Part shown: positions 29,040-39,833 of the stretch, one piece after another
How positions within the stretch are numbered: the stretch's first letter is position 1
Layout: each line of letters starts with the position of its first letter
DNA from: Adineta steineri
Taxonomy: Eukaryota > Rotifera > Eurotatoria > Adinetida > Adinetidae
Length of the DNA stretch: 64,000 nt
Reading direction: 5' to 3'
Assembly: GCA_905250115.1 (NCBI GenBank)
Contig: CAJNOI010000143.1
Location: 62,001 to 126,000, forward strand
Made by a program: the position numbers and the translations under genes
Notes under the pieces: generated by a model
What the model saw: only the letters and a program-made list of their open reading frames with translations
What the model was told of the DNA's origin: nothing
The model's database searches: none

Positions 29040-30105
29040 TTATTTCTTTTTTGAACATAACTATTACATGAAGAATAAGGATAAATTGTAAATAATAAGA
29101 ATTTTATGTTGTTTTGTCCGCATTTTAAATATTTTGATTTGTATATTTAATCTTTTATTTATTCATATAATATTCCTAAATAATAAAATATCATTTACAT
29201 TAAACTAATGAATGTTTGTCAGAGATGTGGGTGAGCGTGAGAGTAAAGGTGCTCTGATCTTATTTTAAATTTTATGAGACAAACGAAAATAATTTAATAT
29301 TTAACGTGAAGTAAAATAGAATCGATAAATGAATATGTTTACAATTTATTTTTTTAATTTTTGACGTTTCGATTACTTGAAGTATCATTGACTAGAAAAC
29401 CCCCATCTCCACCACCACAACCTATAATTTTAATACGGACGTTCCATTTCTCGACTAATTTGAGTAATGTGATTCATATACATTTATCGATTCTATTTAC
29501 TTCACGTTAAATATTGAATATTATTAAATCTTATGGTTGATTGGGAAAATAGCAGAAAAATCCTTGCTCAAATCTGATTAGCCGAAAGAGACAGTTTTTA
29601 ATGTAAGATCGTTTCTTTAGAAAAGAAATATTTTGAATGATATTTATTCGGATTAACATGTAAGTTATGGAGTTCTGTGGGTGTTTGTCAAGATTATCTG
29701 AGGTGCTTATGTGAACTAAAAAGGAGATTTGGAGTGTGTTTTTTCAATTTTGTTGGCGATTTATTTTTTTTTATAAATTTGGCAAAGTGAGTTTTTGTGA
29801 GCGTATCTCTTCGAGTTGTGGATGTTTGTCAATATGATGTATATGCGGCTTTATAAAGTTGGGTGCTAGTGCGGTTTTCTTCCTATCATTGTGTGAAATA
29901 TATCGAGATGTTTTGTCATGTGTGAAACATTATTTTTTTTCTACGGTTGCTCTTTTGTGAAAAAAGTCATAGAACAAACTACTAGACATTCTGCATGTGT
30001 TCTATTTGATTTCATGCGTTAGATACAGTAAAATTATTTTATGTATAATGACGTTCGTACTATTTGTTGCTGTAGTAGAAAGAATAATTGTTTTTTTCCG
30101 AAACG
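29040..30105. other. Intergenic region with a foldback element
   Basis: After the polycystin stop codon there is no coding evidence. The stretch holds a terminal-inverted-repeat element at 29288-29523 and weak TGTGGG-like patches at 29222-29260 and 29675. Confidence 0.55.
29288..29523. mobile_element. Foldback MITE-like element
   Basis: Arms 29288-29331 and 29481-29523 are nearly perfect inverted copies (TTTAACGTGAAG...AATCGATAAATG on the left). The 150-base interior has no open frame. The ends lie in AT-rich sequence, so a TA target duplication is possible but cannot be told apart. Confidence 0.75.
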
Positions 30106-30113
30106 TATATAAA
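30106..30113 (+). promoter_or_regulatory. TATA box of the small basic protein gene
   Basis: TATATAAA lies 62 bases before the favoured start codon at 30175. Confidence 0.5.
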
Positions 30114-30174
30114 GAAATGAAAAAAATCATTACTTTACCATTGAATTTCAAACATTTATTCAATTATTGTGAAA

Positions 30175-30447
30175 ATGAGTCTCTTTTGTGATGATGGTTG
30201 TTATCCAATGGTACATCACCATTCAATAAAACGACGATCAAGCCGAGCAGATGGATCATCATTTGAAGTAGCTTCTGTTGCAGCCAGAAGTGTTAAAGAC
30301 AAATATTCCTTAAAAGTTCCAACACCTTTTGGTACTGTAAAATTCAATGAAAGTCATGCTCGACATGCAGCCAAAGCTTCACGTGCAAAAGCAAGCCGAT
30401 TTTCAGCTGCTTCAAATAGTATTTCTCATGGAGCCTCCTTCTTCTAA
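30175..30447 (+). CDS. Small basic intronless protein, unknown
   Basis: An uninterrupted frame of 90 residues starting MSLFCDDGCYPMVHHHS; an in-frame ATG two codons upstream (30169) is also possible, but 30175 fits the TATA spacing equally well. The chain is rich in Ser, Ala, Arg, Lys and His, with RRSSRADGSS and a repetitive HARHAAKASRAKASRFSAA near the end, and no signal peptide or membrane helix. The Ala/Lys/Arg part could form a basic helix that binds nucleic acid or filaments. I do not recognise the family. Codon pattern and TATA support a real gene, though it could be a retained fragment. Confidence 0.6.
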   Translation: MSLFCDDGCYPMVHHHSIKRRSSRADGSSFEVASVAARSVKDKYSLKVPTPFGTVKFNESHARHAAKASRAKASRFSAASNSISHGASFF

Positions 30448-30578
30448 TTTCAAATGCTTTTCATCGAACATTATTCGTATCGTATTCTTTGTCTCTTTCT
30501 TTTAATAATTAATATATCTCTTAGTAGTTTCTTCCTCAGTACTGAATAGTTTTCTTATGTAAGGATTTATTTGATTAA

Positions 30579-30638
30579 ATCTTGAGGGTGTAGGTGTGGG
30601 TTTTCTATTGTTTCAACACCCACACCCACACCCACACC
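30579..30638. repeat. TGTGGG-type hairpin
   Basis: ATCTTGAGGGTGTAGGTGTGG, a loop of about 17 bases, then CACCCACACCCACACCCACACC. One of the cleanest members of the dispersed family; it lies just after the small basic gene. Confidence 0.7.
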
Positions 30639-30844
30639 GTGGCGTGCAAGTGTCCTAGCGAGCAACTGTCCGGTGAGCGAATGTCCGTGCGCAACTGTCC
30701 CACGAGCAATTGCCTAAATCCAAGTAAATCGAGTTTGCGTATTGAACAAAAAATGAATATGTTAAGTTTTATTTTTATTTATTTAATAAGCATAAAGCGT
30801 GATTAATATGGATAGAAATGAAAAGCAAGAAATTTTTTGTTTAT

Positions 30845-33800
30845 TTAAGATAAATTTGTAACCGGATTAACTCTACTATTCATTCGACACATTTTTTTGA
30901 CAATAATAATAGCAATTAATCGACAAATAATAACTAAACCACCATATAAACCAATTAATGTCAATAATCCTTCAATAGCATTCCTTTTATCAACATATGA
31001 ATAAATACATAATGATGATGAACATGCATTAAAATAATTTGGATAGTTTATTTCAAATTTTAATTCTTCGAGCATTAATTCATTGACAACTGATTCAATT
31101 GTTTGATTTAATAAAAAACGACTTGTTTCTAATGATGAAAAATTTATTGATTTGAAATTATTTGTTGAATCAATACAAGTTTGATTATAAAAACAATCTA
31201 ATGTTGTTTGAAATATTGATTCAAGTGGATAACAACCAACTAACATTCCATGAGATGAACTAACGCATTTAGATGATGATGAACAACTACATCCCTTATA
31301 ATTTAAGGGAAGCATAGGAATAATGCTGTTATTGTCAGGATCTATACGATCAAACTCCCAATTACTTAGATATATAGTCATGAACATATTACTACTAATT
31401 GTTTCTCGAACTAATGAAATACTATTGACAAATGATTGTGTTATTGTTTGTCGAAATCCATTAATAAACATTTCAATTGTATTATTTAAGATATCTAATG
31501 ATAAAAGTTGATTATTAATAAAATCCGTTGTTTCTAATTGAATAATTGATTCAGAAACTGTTTCTTTTGATAAATCACAAAATGAGGAAAGTATTTTAAA
31601 TTGACCAACAGCTGAATTATAAAAATCATATGGTGAATGTCGTTTATCATTATGTCTTTTGCCATGTAAATATAAAAACCATCGATCGGTAATAAATTCA
31701 CTTGAACATATTTCATGAAAACGAGTTGTTAAATTTAAAAATGATTTATATTTCATTGATGATTGTAAACATGGACATTCCAATGTATCATTATGATCTT
31801 TATATAAATATTCATAGATTTCTAATGAAGGTTTATTCGTTGTAATAGTTATTACACGAGGAGTAATAGTTGAAAACATAGAAAATGTAGTAAGAATTCC
31901 AATAACTAAAATGACATGTAATCGCCGAATAATTTGATTTTCAGTATGACAAATAAAGATTTGTTTAATGAAATTGAATGGAATTAAATGAAAGAAATTA
32001 TTTGAACAAATTTTATTAATAAATTCAAGACTAAACATAATTAAAAGTTTCAATGCAAGTGATAAACCACCAAAAATACTTATAATAGTTGTAATACTAA
32101 TGAAAATATTATTTCGACCATCATATTGATAAGTACATGATAATGGTGCACATTTTTTATAATATGATAAAAAAGAAACATTTGGTAACCATTTATCAAC
32201 CATTAATCGATTAATAATCATTTCAATTTTTTCATCATATTTACTCAAATCTGGATCAAGAGCAGAAAAATTGAAAGGTATTGAATAATTCATATGTTCA
32301 TCAATTTCTAACATACATGATAGATTATAAAAACATTCTAATGTTGATCCAAATAATGATTGAATTGGATAACAACTATAAAACAAATTCGAAACTAGAT
32401 ATTGATCACCGAAGTATCCACCATCTGGAATGAGACGATAAAGTCGAACAGTAAGATAACAGGATAAATTTAAAATACAGTCACAATTTTGGAGTGTTTT
32501 TGACTCTCCATATACTTCTAAATTTTCATCTGTCCAAAAATAACCGGTATGTGTACTACTAATCAATTGATTTCCCTGATAAATTTGTCGAATTAATTGA
32601 ATAGTTCTTTTAAAAGTATTTGTCGTTGTTAATTTCCAACCTTCAATCGATGAATTTATTTGATTCTCAAACGAATCTTTTGCAAGAACTTGTAAACTAA
32701 CGAGTTCTGTTCTGAGAAAAATCTCACGTGCATTAACAATGATTTCTTTAGCTTGTTCACAAAATAATGATAACAATTCAAAATACTTAGTAGCAATTAT
32801 TCGATAATCCCAGTTATAAATACCATTTGCATGGGCACTTTCCTTTATGTAAGCAATCCATTCTTTAGAAATGAGATCGCTTCCACATAATTGATGATAT
32901 TGTGGTTCAATAGTTGTAAAATTTGAATAAGGTATTGATACTGAACTACATGGACATGACAATGATCGAGGATATTTTTCTTGTAGTTGGGTAAACTGAG
33001 ATTCAGTAGGATAAAAAATCGTTTTTGATTGAATTGATTTTTGTAAAAATACATAAATAGTTATAATTATCATTGAACCAATGAGAAAAAATAAATACAA
33101 TCGTGTTCCATAACGTTGAAATTTCGTTTGTCGATCTGTATTAGAAGATTGTTTGAAAATGTTTAATTCAATTAATTTCTTTTGAATCATTTCTTTCAAT
33201 TGATATAAACGATTTTTCACTAGATATTACGAGAAGAAATATGATTTAATTTTATCAAAATGTACAAAATCAATTTCTTTGAAATATTGTCATAACTAAA
33301 ATCATCAACTTTTTTTTCGTTCTTTCATCTTTTTCTTTTTTTCTGTTCTACTCTTAATTCTTAATTTGTTACTTTTTCACTTTCTCATTGATAGTAACTT
33401 CTACTTACAAGAAATTCGTGGTTTTGGTGTTCGATCTCGTCGTTTCATAACGAATCGAATAACAAACGGAATTATTAATCCCAGTATTAATGTCAAACTA
33501 GACAATAAACTAATCAATTTTTTCAAGACATGACCAAAATCTCGTCGAAATTTTTTCAAATAAGTGCATGAAGATGGTGCACACTCTGAATAATATTTAT
33601 CATGAGAAATACTCGTTGTCCAATCTTCAATCATCAAATTATCAATTATTGATTGGACAGTAGATGTTGGTTTATATAAACTTTCATTATTTATAATCAT
33701 CGCGGTGAAATTGTTACTTGTTGGAAAATATGAAATAAGTTTGTTTACACATGTTTGATTGTAAAAACATTCAAGTGTCGATGACAGAAGTGTAAATCCT

Positions 33801-34663
33801 GGGAAACAACCTGTTAAGATTCCTGGTATCGACCATGCCAAACTATTATTCATGTTATTATCTACATATTGTTTTTCAAATTTATTGACAATACCTGACT
33901 CTATTTGATTACAATTGTTTAGACTGCAATCACACTCAGAATCATTCGTCGGTTGGTACTGATATATATATAAACGAATATCCGTGTCCATATTTTCGAA
34001 ATAGCGGCTAGTCAGTACTGCAGGTATTAATTCATTGGCGATTGTCATTTTGATGATTAATTTTAGTTGAGTATTAAAAGTATTTGGTGTTTTTAGTTTG
34101 AATTGTTCAATTATTGTTTTGATCAGTGACTGCAGATCTGTTTCTGATAAGATTTGTGGACTTAGCAATGTATTTTGAAGAACTGCATAAACACTTTGAG
34201 CAGTATACCAATTTGACAAACGACAATAAGCAGCAAGTGCTTGAAACTGAGCATTACCAAAACGTCGAAAGTCTGTAACAACAAAATAAGTTGTATTTGT
34301 TTTCGAATCAATTGCATTTATCCATCGATCAGTAATAAAATCACTTGAACAAACTTGATGAAAACTTGTGTTCAATGACATAAATTTCACATATGGAATA
34401 GAAATATGAGAACATGAACATTTTGCATTGATAGGTAGACGTTCAAACTGTTCTTTTGTTGGATTTGGTATAGTAACCATCACTCGTTGTTCAAGTAATA
34501 ATAAAATAAGACCAATAATAAAAAGAATGAGTATAATAAGTATAATATAAATTCGTGTACCAATAATATTCCATCGATGTTGTTGATCATTTTCTTGTTC
34601 ATTGGAATCGGATGATGGTGACAATAAATTTAAATTCAGAAAGTATTCTTTTAAAGAGGACAT
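30845..34663 (-). CDS. Three-repeat Cys-rich multi-spanning membrane protein, unknown family
   Basis: Two open frames join into one gene: exon 33409-34663, then exon 30845-33219, across a 189-nt intron with a strong GTAAGT donor; the second frame has no ATG at its head and joins in frame (ISLKNRLYQ), giving about 1,210 residues. The protein has three copies of a unit of roughly 380 residues. Each opens with a membrane helix, then C-x-C-S-x-x-SIPY-type (CSCSHISIPYVKF, CPCSSVSIPYSNF) or CPCLQSSMKYKSF, an FH-x-[IV]-CSS-[DE]-F-ITDRW or like segment, a middle CDC-type pair, GC-[FY]-P, LECFYN-x-[TS]-C, and a closing CAP-x-SCTY or CSSSLCIYSY before the next helix. Many N-glycosylation sites suggest that the Cys-rich parts are outside the cell. 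The helix-ectodomain-helix plan recalls DEG/ENaC or P2X subunits, but I see no diagnostic motif of either. Probably a lineage-specific family. Confidence 0.85.
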
Positions 34664-34809
34664 TTGTCATAGTATAATAAATATCACATATAAATGTTAA
34701 TTATGATCATTCTGAATATAAAATTAAAACTTTCATGAAAAAAATGCTACTGTTGTCAATTAATGTCTCATTGTTTCGCTATTTCATTACTTTGGTATAT
34801 TAATACCAT

Positions 34810-34857
34810 CTTGAGGATGTGGGTGTGGGTGTAGGCGTAAGAATGTGGGTGTATGAG
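34810..34857. repeat. TGTGGG-type element
   Basis: CATCTTGAGGATGTGGGTGTG followed by GGTGTAGGCGTAAGAATGTG; only the G-rich half is obvious. Confidence 0.5.
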
Positions 34858-34976
34858 TGAGGCCTGCTGCAAAAACTTTCTCGCACAGCTCCCGCTGCAA
34901 AATATTAGGATTTCAAGCACCTTCCGTATCCGACCTCTTCTCCACTTTTCCCTGTATATACAGAAGTGTCATAGAC

Positions 34977-35320
34977 GGTTTGGTGATATTTGCTATCACA
35001 GAATCACCTGGGTGAAATTTTACCCAATCACTCTGTTAATCTCTCATCACTATCGCCAACCCCCTCTCAACCTTCCGTTGGACTTAGGGAACAGCCATGA
35101 GAAGTTTGGTGCCTATAGCTATCACATAACTACCTGGGTGAAATTTCATCCACGGTCCACCCCTACCCGCTCTAAGAATGGCATGCGAAACCCCTGTCGA
35201 CCTTGCCTGAGCCGTAAGGAAGCATCGTGAAAAGTTTGGTGATCGTAGCTACTACAGGATCTGAATGCATAGCGAATAGACAGACATTCTTCTTTATATA
35301 TATAAATAGATGATCTTAGG
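34977..35320. repeat. Three degenerate ~125-bp direct repeats with a retrotransposon-like tail
   Basis: Units start at about 34977, 35102 and 35232, each with a GTTTGGTG core, then TAGCTATCACA or similar, and in the first two CTACCTGGGTGAAATTT or a close variant. The last ends GACAGACATTCTTC followed by TTTATATATATAAATAG. AGTTTGGTG...ACAGACAGACA...TTTATATATA is a common style of 3' tail in non-LTR retrotransposons. No reverse transcriptase is present, so this is at most a remnant. Confidence 0.4.
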
Positions 35321-38300
35321 TGCATATCAGATTCGTCTGTTGGATCCTATGAAATCCGATATTTGGATCTGATGGAATTCCGAAATGATAGAACCCGAAA
35401 TGAATCCGTCACTCGGAATCCTATAGGGTTTTGTCGGGTCCTGCATCAGATTGGTCAACCTAGATCACCCACACACTACACACCCTTCAATTCAAGTCTT
35501 TTGGGTGTCTTTTTATTATATATGAAAACAGCTATTATCTGCAAACATAGATGCAAGTTTGAGATTCGAACCGTTAAATCTAAACAATGTAATCTCAAAG
35601 GATTTCATCAAATTATTCCACGAATCGTCGACTTTGGGGGAAAATAGAAAGAATATCTCGTCGGTTTCTAGGAATTTCAAAGATTTTAATGAATGTCAAA
35701 AATTTTTGTGTCTTATTTACCATTTTCAGATTCCAACAACTTCTAATGGACTACAAAAATTCCCGAAGATTCCCAAGGATTCTTGAAGATTCTCGCGGAT
35801 TCCAGGATTTCACTCTTTACCCCTTGATTTTTATATTTCTGAACTAATAGATTTCTCAACTTCTTTATCATTTTATAATGACCCTCATTTGGAATTATTC
35901 CAATTAAATTAGATGGATGTATATACGAGTGAACTGTTATGTTATTCTTAGTTTAGACACCTTTAAATTCTAGATATAGTACTAGAAGCAAATTCAACTT
36001 TATGACTGCCAAATAGTTAGGGATTCTGCCCTGAGTGGAGATGAGTGAGCGCACTACCGATAAGCAGCTTCAACTATACAGTTGATTTCTCACAATGGGG
36101 ATGGCATTAGAATGAAGTGAATACGGTACTAGAGTAAAGCTGCAGAAGAAGATTTGGAGAAGTTTATAACCACAGTTGTCAATCGCTTGTATGCGCGGCA
36201 AGACATGTTGAGGTGATAGATACAAAACTTTAAAACGTATTCCTATCTAAACTGTTTATTTTGTTCCAATATGTGAAGCTGTGAATGTGGATCTGTCATA
36301 TTAAATATCAGTATTTTACATTTAAAGACAATATAATATCTAGAGGATCGTATCATGAAGGTATAAGAGTCTTTAATATCAAACACTTACTTGAGTCGGC
36401 TTAGAATCAAAATGAAGAAAAACAGAGTTGGAGATGCATAATATAGGAGAAAATTGTTTCTCTATTTGATGGTTATTCATCATAAACTTAATAAATGAAG
36501 ACAAAAAAAGCATGCTTTTTATTATTTAGAATCTATCCTTGACTTAATAAATCAAAATATTTCTAATAATGTTATGAAAAGTAAAATCATGGTTTTCTCC
36601 TAGATTCATCAATCATCAAGGATTAGAATAAATTAACAATATGCACGTAGGTGTTGAATATATAGAGAAAAAAGTACAAGAATGATTTAGATACAATTAT
36701 AAATCATATTTTCAACTTTTATGCCGTTCAACAAGAACAAAATGTTCTTAAATTGAAACAATATGTTATCACTTACTACGACAAAAATACATATATTTAT
36801 ATAAAAACATTCACTAATCCTAATTCTGGCCATTATTGAAATTGATATTCATCATCTCAGTACTTCAATGGTTTCTGAGTGAATTCATATTTTTATATAT
36901 TCTTTTTCATCAAGTTTCAAGATCCTATATCATTCGTATTTATATATCTCATTTTCTGAGAGAAATTTTTAATCCATTTTTCAATATGCTTTTAGAAAAC
37001 TCTTGATTTCGATTGAATTAATATTTCTCTTTCTATCATGAAATCTTTAAAAAGGATTGATATTATTTGAATAAGAAATGTTTTTATGTATTTCTAATTC
37101 CTTTTATCTTATATTACCAGAGAAGAGAGAGAGATTAAAGTTTTTTTCATTACACTCGATTAGTTTATGATGAAAATATTTTCGAGAATATTCTATAAAT
37201 TAGACATTTATTTTATTTTATTTAGAAACTCTTTGATTTTATAACATGATTTGCTAATCATAATTTCTCATATAATGAATTTAAGCGTCAATAATTAATC
37301 TTTACTAGATTTTGTTCATTAAATAAATATAAGAATTCTTCATCCTAACTGATGACTCTATTAAAATAAGAGGAAGATTTCTTAAAAATAAGGCTATTAA
37401 TTGTTCTTTCCTCTTGACATTAAAAAAACTGTATCTTGGTGTGGATATGGTTGTTGATATGATTCTCATGTGTACCAGATATTCAGACGTACACCCAGGC
37501 CCACTCTCAAAGAGTTCTTAATCAGGCCCATTTTCTTCTATATTTATATGAAGTGACTCGAAAATGAAAGCCAATCTTAAAGAAATAAAAAAATAAAACA
37601 TGATTGATGATTAATTTCATGAGCGTGTTATTGCAATGCCTTTTCAAAAGAAATTGTCTTTCATCGATCATTTATATATATTATTTATCAACACATATAA
37701 AAGCACGTCATCAATTGCGCATGAGAATTTATTAGCACAACATAACTACGTCATTGGCATATGCACATATGAATTATATTTATCATCAAAACACCCACAT
37801 CCTTTTTTTCTCACCTCTGATCTTTTTCAGGCGCATGTCTCTATATATGATTTTATATTGTATTCAATTTCTTTTTGTTTTGTTTTATATACTTCATTCA
37901 GAATCCATCCAACCATTTTCAGATTATTTATCTTTTTCTTCTTTTTGTATAGTATAGCAAAACTTGTTTTTTTTTAACAGAAAATGTTCATTTTTATTAA
38001 ATCTATGTTATTAAAACATAAAAGACATTGGTTAATGTCTTTTTGTTCATTTTTCTGTCAAAAAGAATAAAATTTATGCATTTATCATTGATGAAGAGTG
38101 ATGTTTGTTGTAGACAGTTCTTTTTTGTGAAAAAAATGTCTACTGGATGAATAATTTTCTCAATAAGATAGTAGTTCGATTCATACTCGTGCTTGGCTTT
38201 ATAGATCTTAGATAATCAAAGAGTACGGAAATGAAGTTTTTTTCCAACATAAAATTTTTTTACTCAAGGGGAAAAAACGAATCCTATGGGTATCGATAAA

Positions 38301-38466
38301 TCCTAAAGCGTCTCAAGGATCCATCTGGAGGGTATAGAAGTGGGTGAGCGTGAGGATGTAGGATCAGTCATCCTATACAAAAATGTTGAATATGACGAAA
38401 TCAGCTACAGCCCGGAATCAATTCTATCTAATTCCAGGAACACGTTCGTTATACAACATAAGAGAC

Positions 38467-38556
38467 CGGGTGAGTGTGGGTGAATGTAGACGCAGGTTTG
38501 GATTTGTGCGTGGGTGTATCTTATTTATTGCACCCACACCCACACCCATCCACACC
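38467..38556. repeat. TGTGGG-type hairpin
   Basis: GGGTGAGTGTGGGTG and GTGCGTGGGTGTATC on the left, CACCCACACCCACACCCATC on the right, with a loop of about 12 bases. Part of a pair with the weaker element at 38326-38372. Confidence 0.65.
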
Positions 38557-39333
38557 TTCGAAAGTCTATTTCATGACGTTAAATACGAGCGATTAGTAAA
38601 GAGTTAAAGCGTAAAGTAAGACTATGAAACGCATTGGTCACCGTTTCTAAGCTCATGTTTTTCTTCCAGCTATGGTGAATAATGTGAAAGATAAAGAATT
38701 TTCATGTGGCTTCGAAAGAACAAAAAAATTCAATTGTTGTGGTTAATGTTTTTTTTATTTACTTAATTTGGTTTGGTGTTTCATTGTGCCATAGTTCACA
38801 TGTGAATGTAGTTAAGTTTAAAAAAACTGATCAAACGTAGAATTCTTTGCTGACACATATACAACTAAATCACAGACAATCGTAAAGGATGTTGAAAGTG
38901 GAGGTGTTAGGTGGGCTATCGTGAAGATGAGGATGTAAGAATTACTCTATATCCACAACTGACCCTCGTATATAAATTTCATTCGAATCATTTTTTTTTC
39001 TGTTTATTTCTTTAATGCTATTGTTATAAAAGCAAACGAAATGATATACTATGATTATTAAACCAACAAAATAAAGCGAAATGAAACCACATGTTTTTTA
39101 TTCACATATACGTAGCTTTTCAAGATGCTGCATTCTTGTTTGTTATTTTTCAATCAAAATTGCTCTAATGTCCTTCACCTTTTTCTCTTCGAACATCTTT
39201 TGATCATAGATGTTTCTTATTCTCTTACTTTCAATCAGTTGTGCATGAAAACAATATTTTTCACTTTCAATCAATGTGAGTGAAAACAACATTTTTCACT
39301 TTCAATCGTCCAAAACAGTATTTTTTCTCTATT

Positions 39334-39527
39334 GTCAGAATTTTAAAAGAAGACTAGTTGCTGAAAAGCTTATAACTAATTAATGTGAACAAATAGAGAG
39401 TTATGATCTTCATCATTCGAAAGAAGACCCTTTTCTTGAATGACAAAGACCGTAGCTCTCTAAATTGTTCTGGTCAAATAGTTATAAGCTTGTTTACTAA
39501 CTAATCTTCTGTTACAATTGTGATAAT
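39334..39527. mobile_element. Foldback MITE-like element
   Basis: The left part (AGAAGACTAGTTGCTG, then AAGCTTATAACTA) and the reverse complement of the right part (AGAAGATTAGTTAGT, then AAGCTTATAACTA) match over about 85 bases with small gaps. There is no open frame. It lies 300 bases before the REEP-LRR gene. Confidence 0.7.
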
Positions 39528-39833
39528 AAAGAAAAAGAGTGTGCATGTCCATCTTGCGGGTGTGAGTATGACTTTCATTTATCAGGATAGGGTGACTTCG
39601 TGTAGCGATGAGTAAGTGCCGAATGATCCGTCACAGTAGATAGTCGACAGACTCTCGCTCAGAGTCAACTGGCAAAAGAGCAGACTGACGTTAGCGACGA
39701 CTTTTTTAATGGTTTCACAGTGTTAGAAAATAACTACTGATTTATTATTCAATAGATATTTACAATCCTTCTGTTGTTATTCTTTTTTAGTTTTTATTAG
39801 TTTTCTTTAAGATTTGAAACCATATACAAGGAA

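Larger units (their letters stand above)
34664..39833. other. Long repeat-rich intergenic region
   Basis: No convincing gene. The stretch holds a decayed repeat tail (34977-35320), several TGTGGG-type elements (34810-34857, 35465-35490, 38326-38372, 38467-38556, 38895-38967, 39551-39580), a short direct repeat with TTTTTCACTTTCAATC (39256-39310), and a foldback (39334-39527). The longest frame (37636-37977, plus) is low-complexity Phe/Ile-rich and unsupported. Confidence 0.6.

Noticed and set aside
30845..34663. Two separate paralogous membrane-protein genes
   Set aside because: The downstream frame starts without an ATG, and a strong donor/acceptor pair fuses both in frame.
37636..37977. 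A 113-codon plus-strand frame rich in Phe, Ile and Ser
   Set aside because: Low-complexity AT-driven composition, no family motif, no promoter or splice context.
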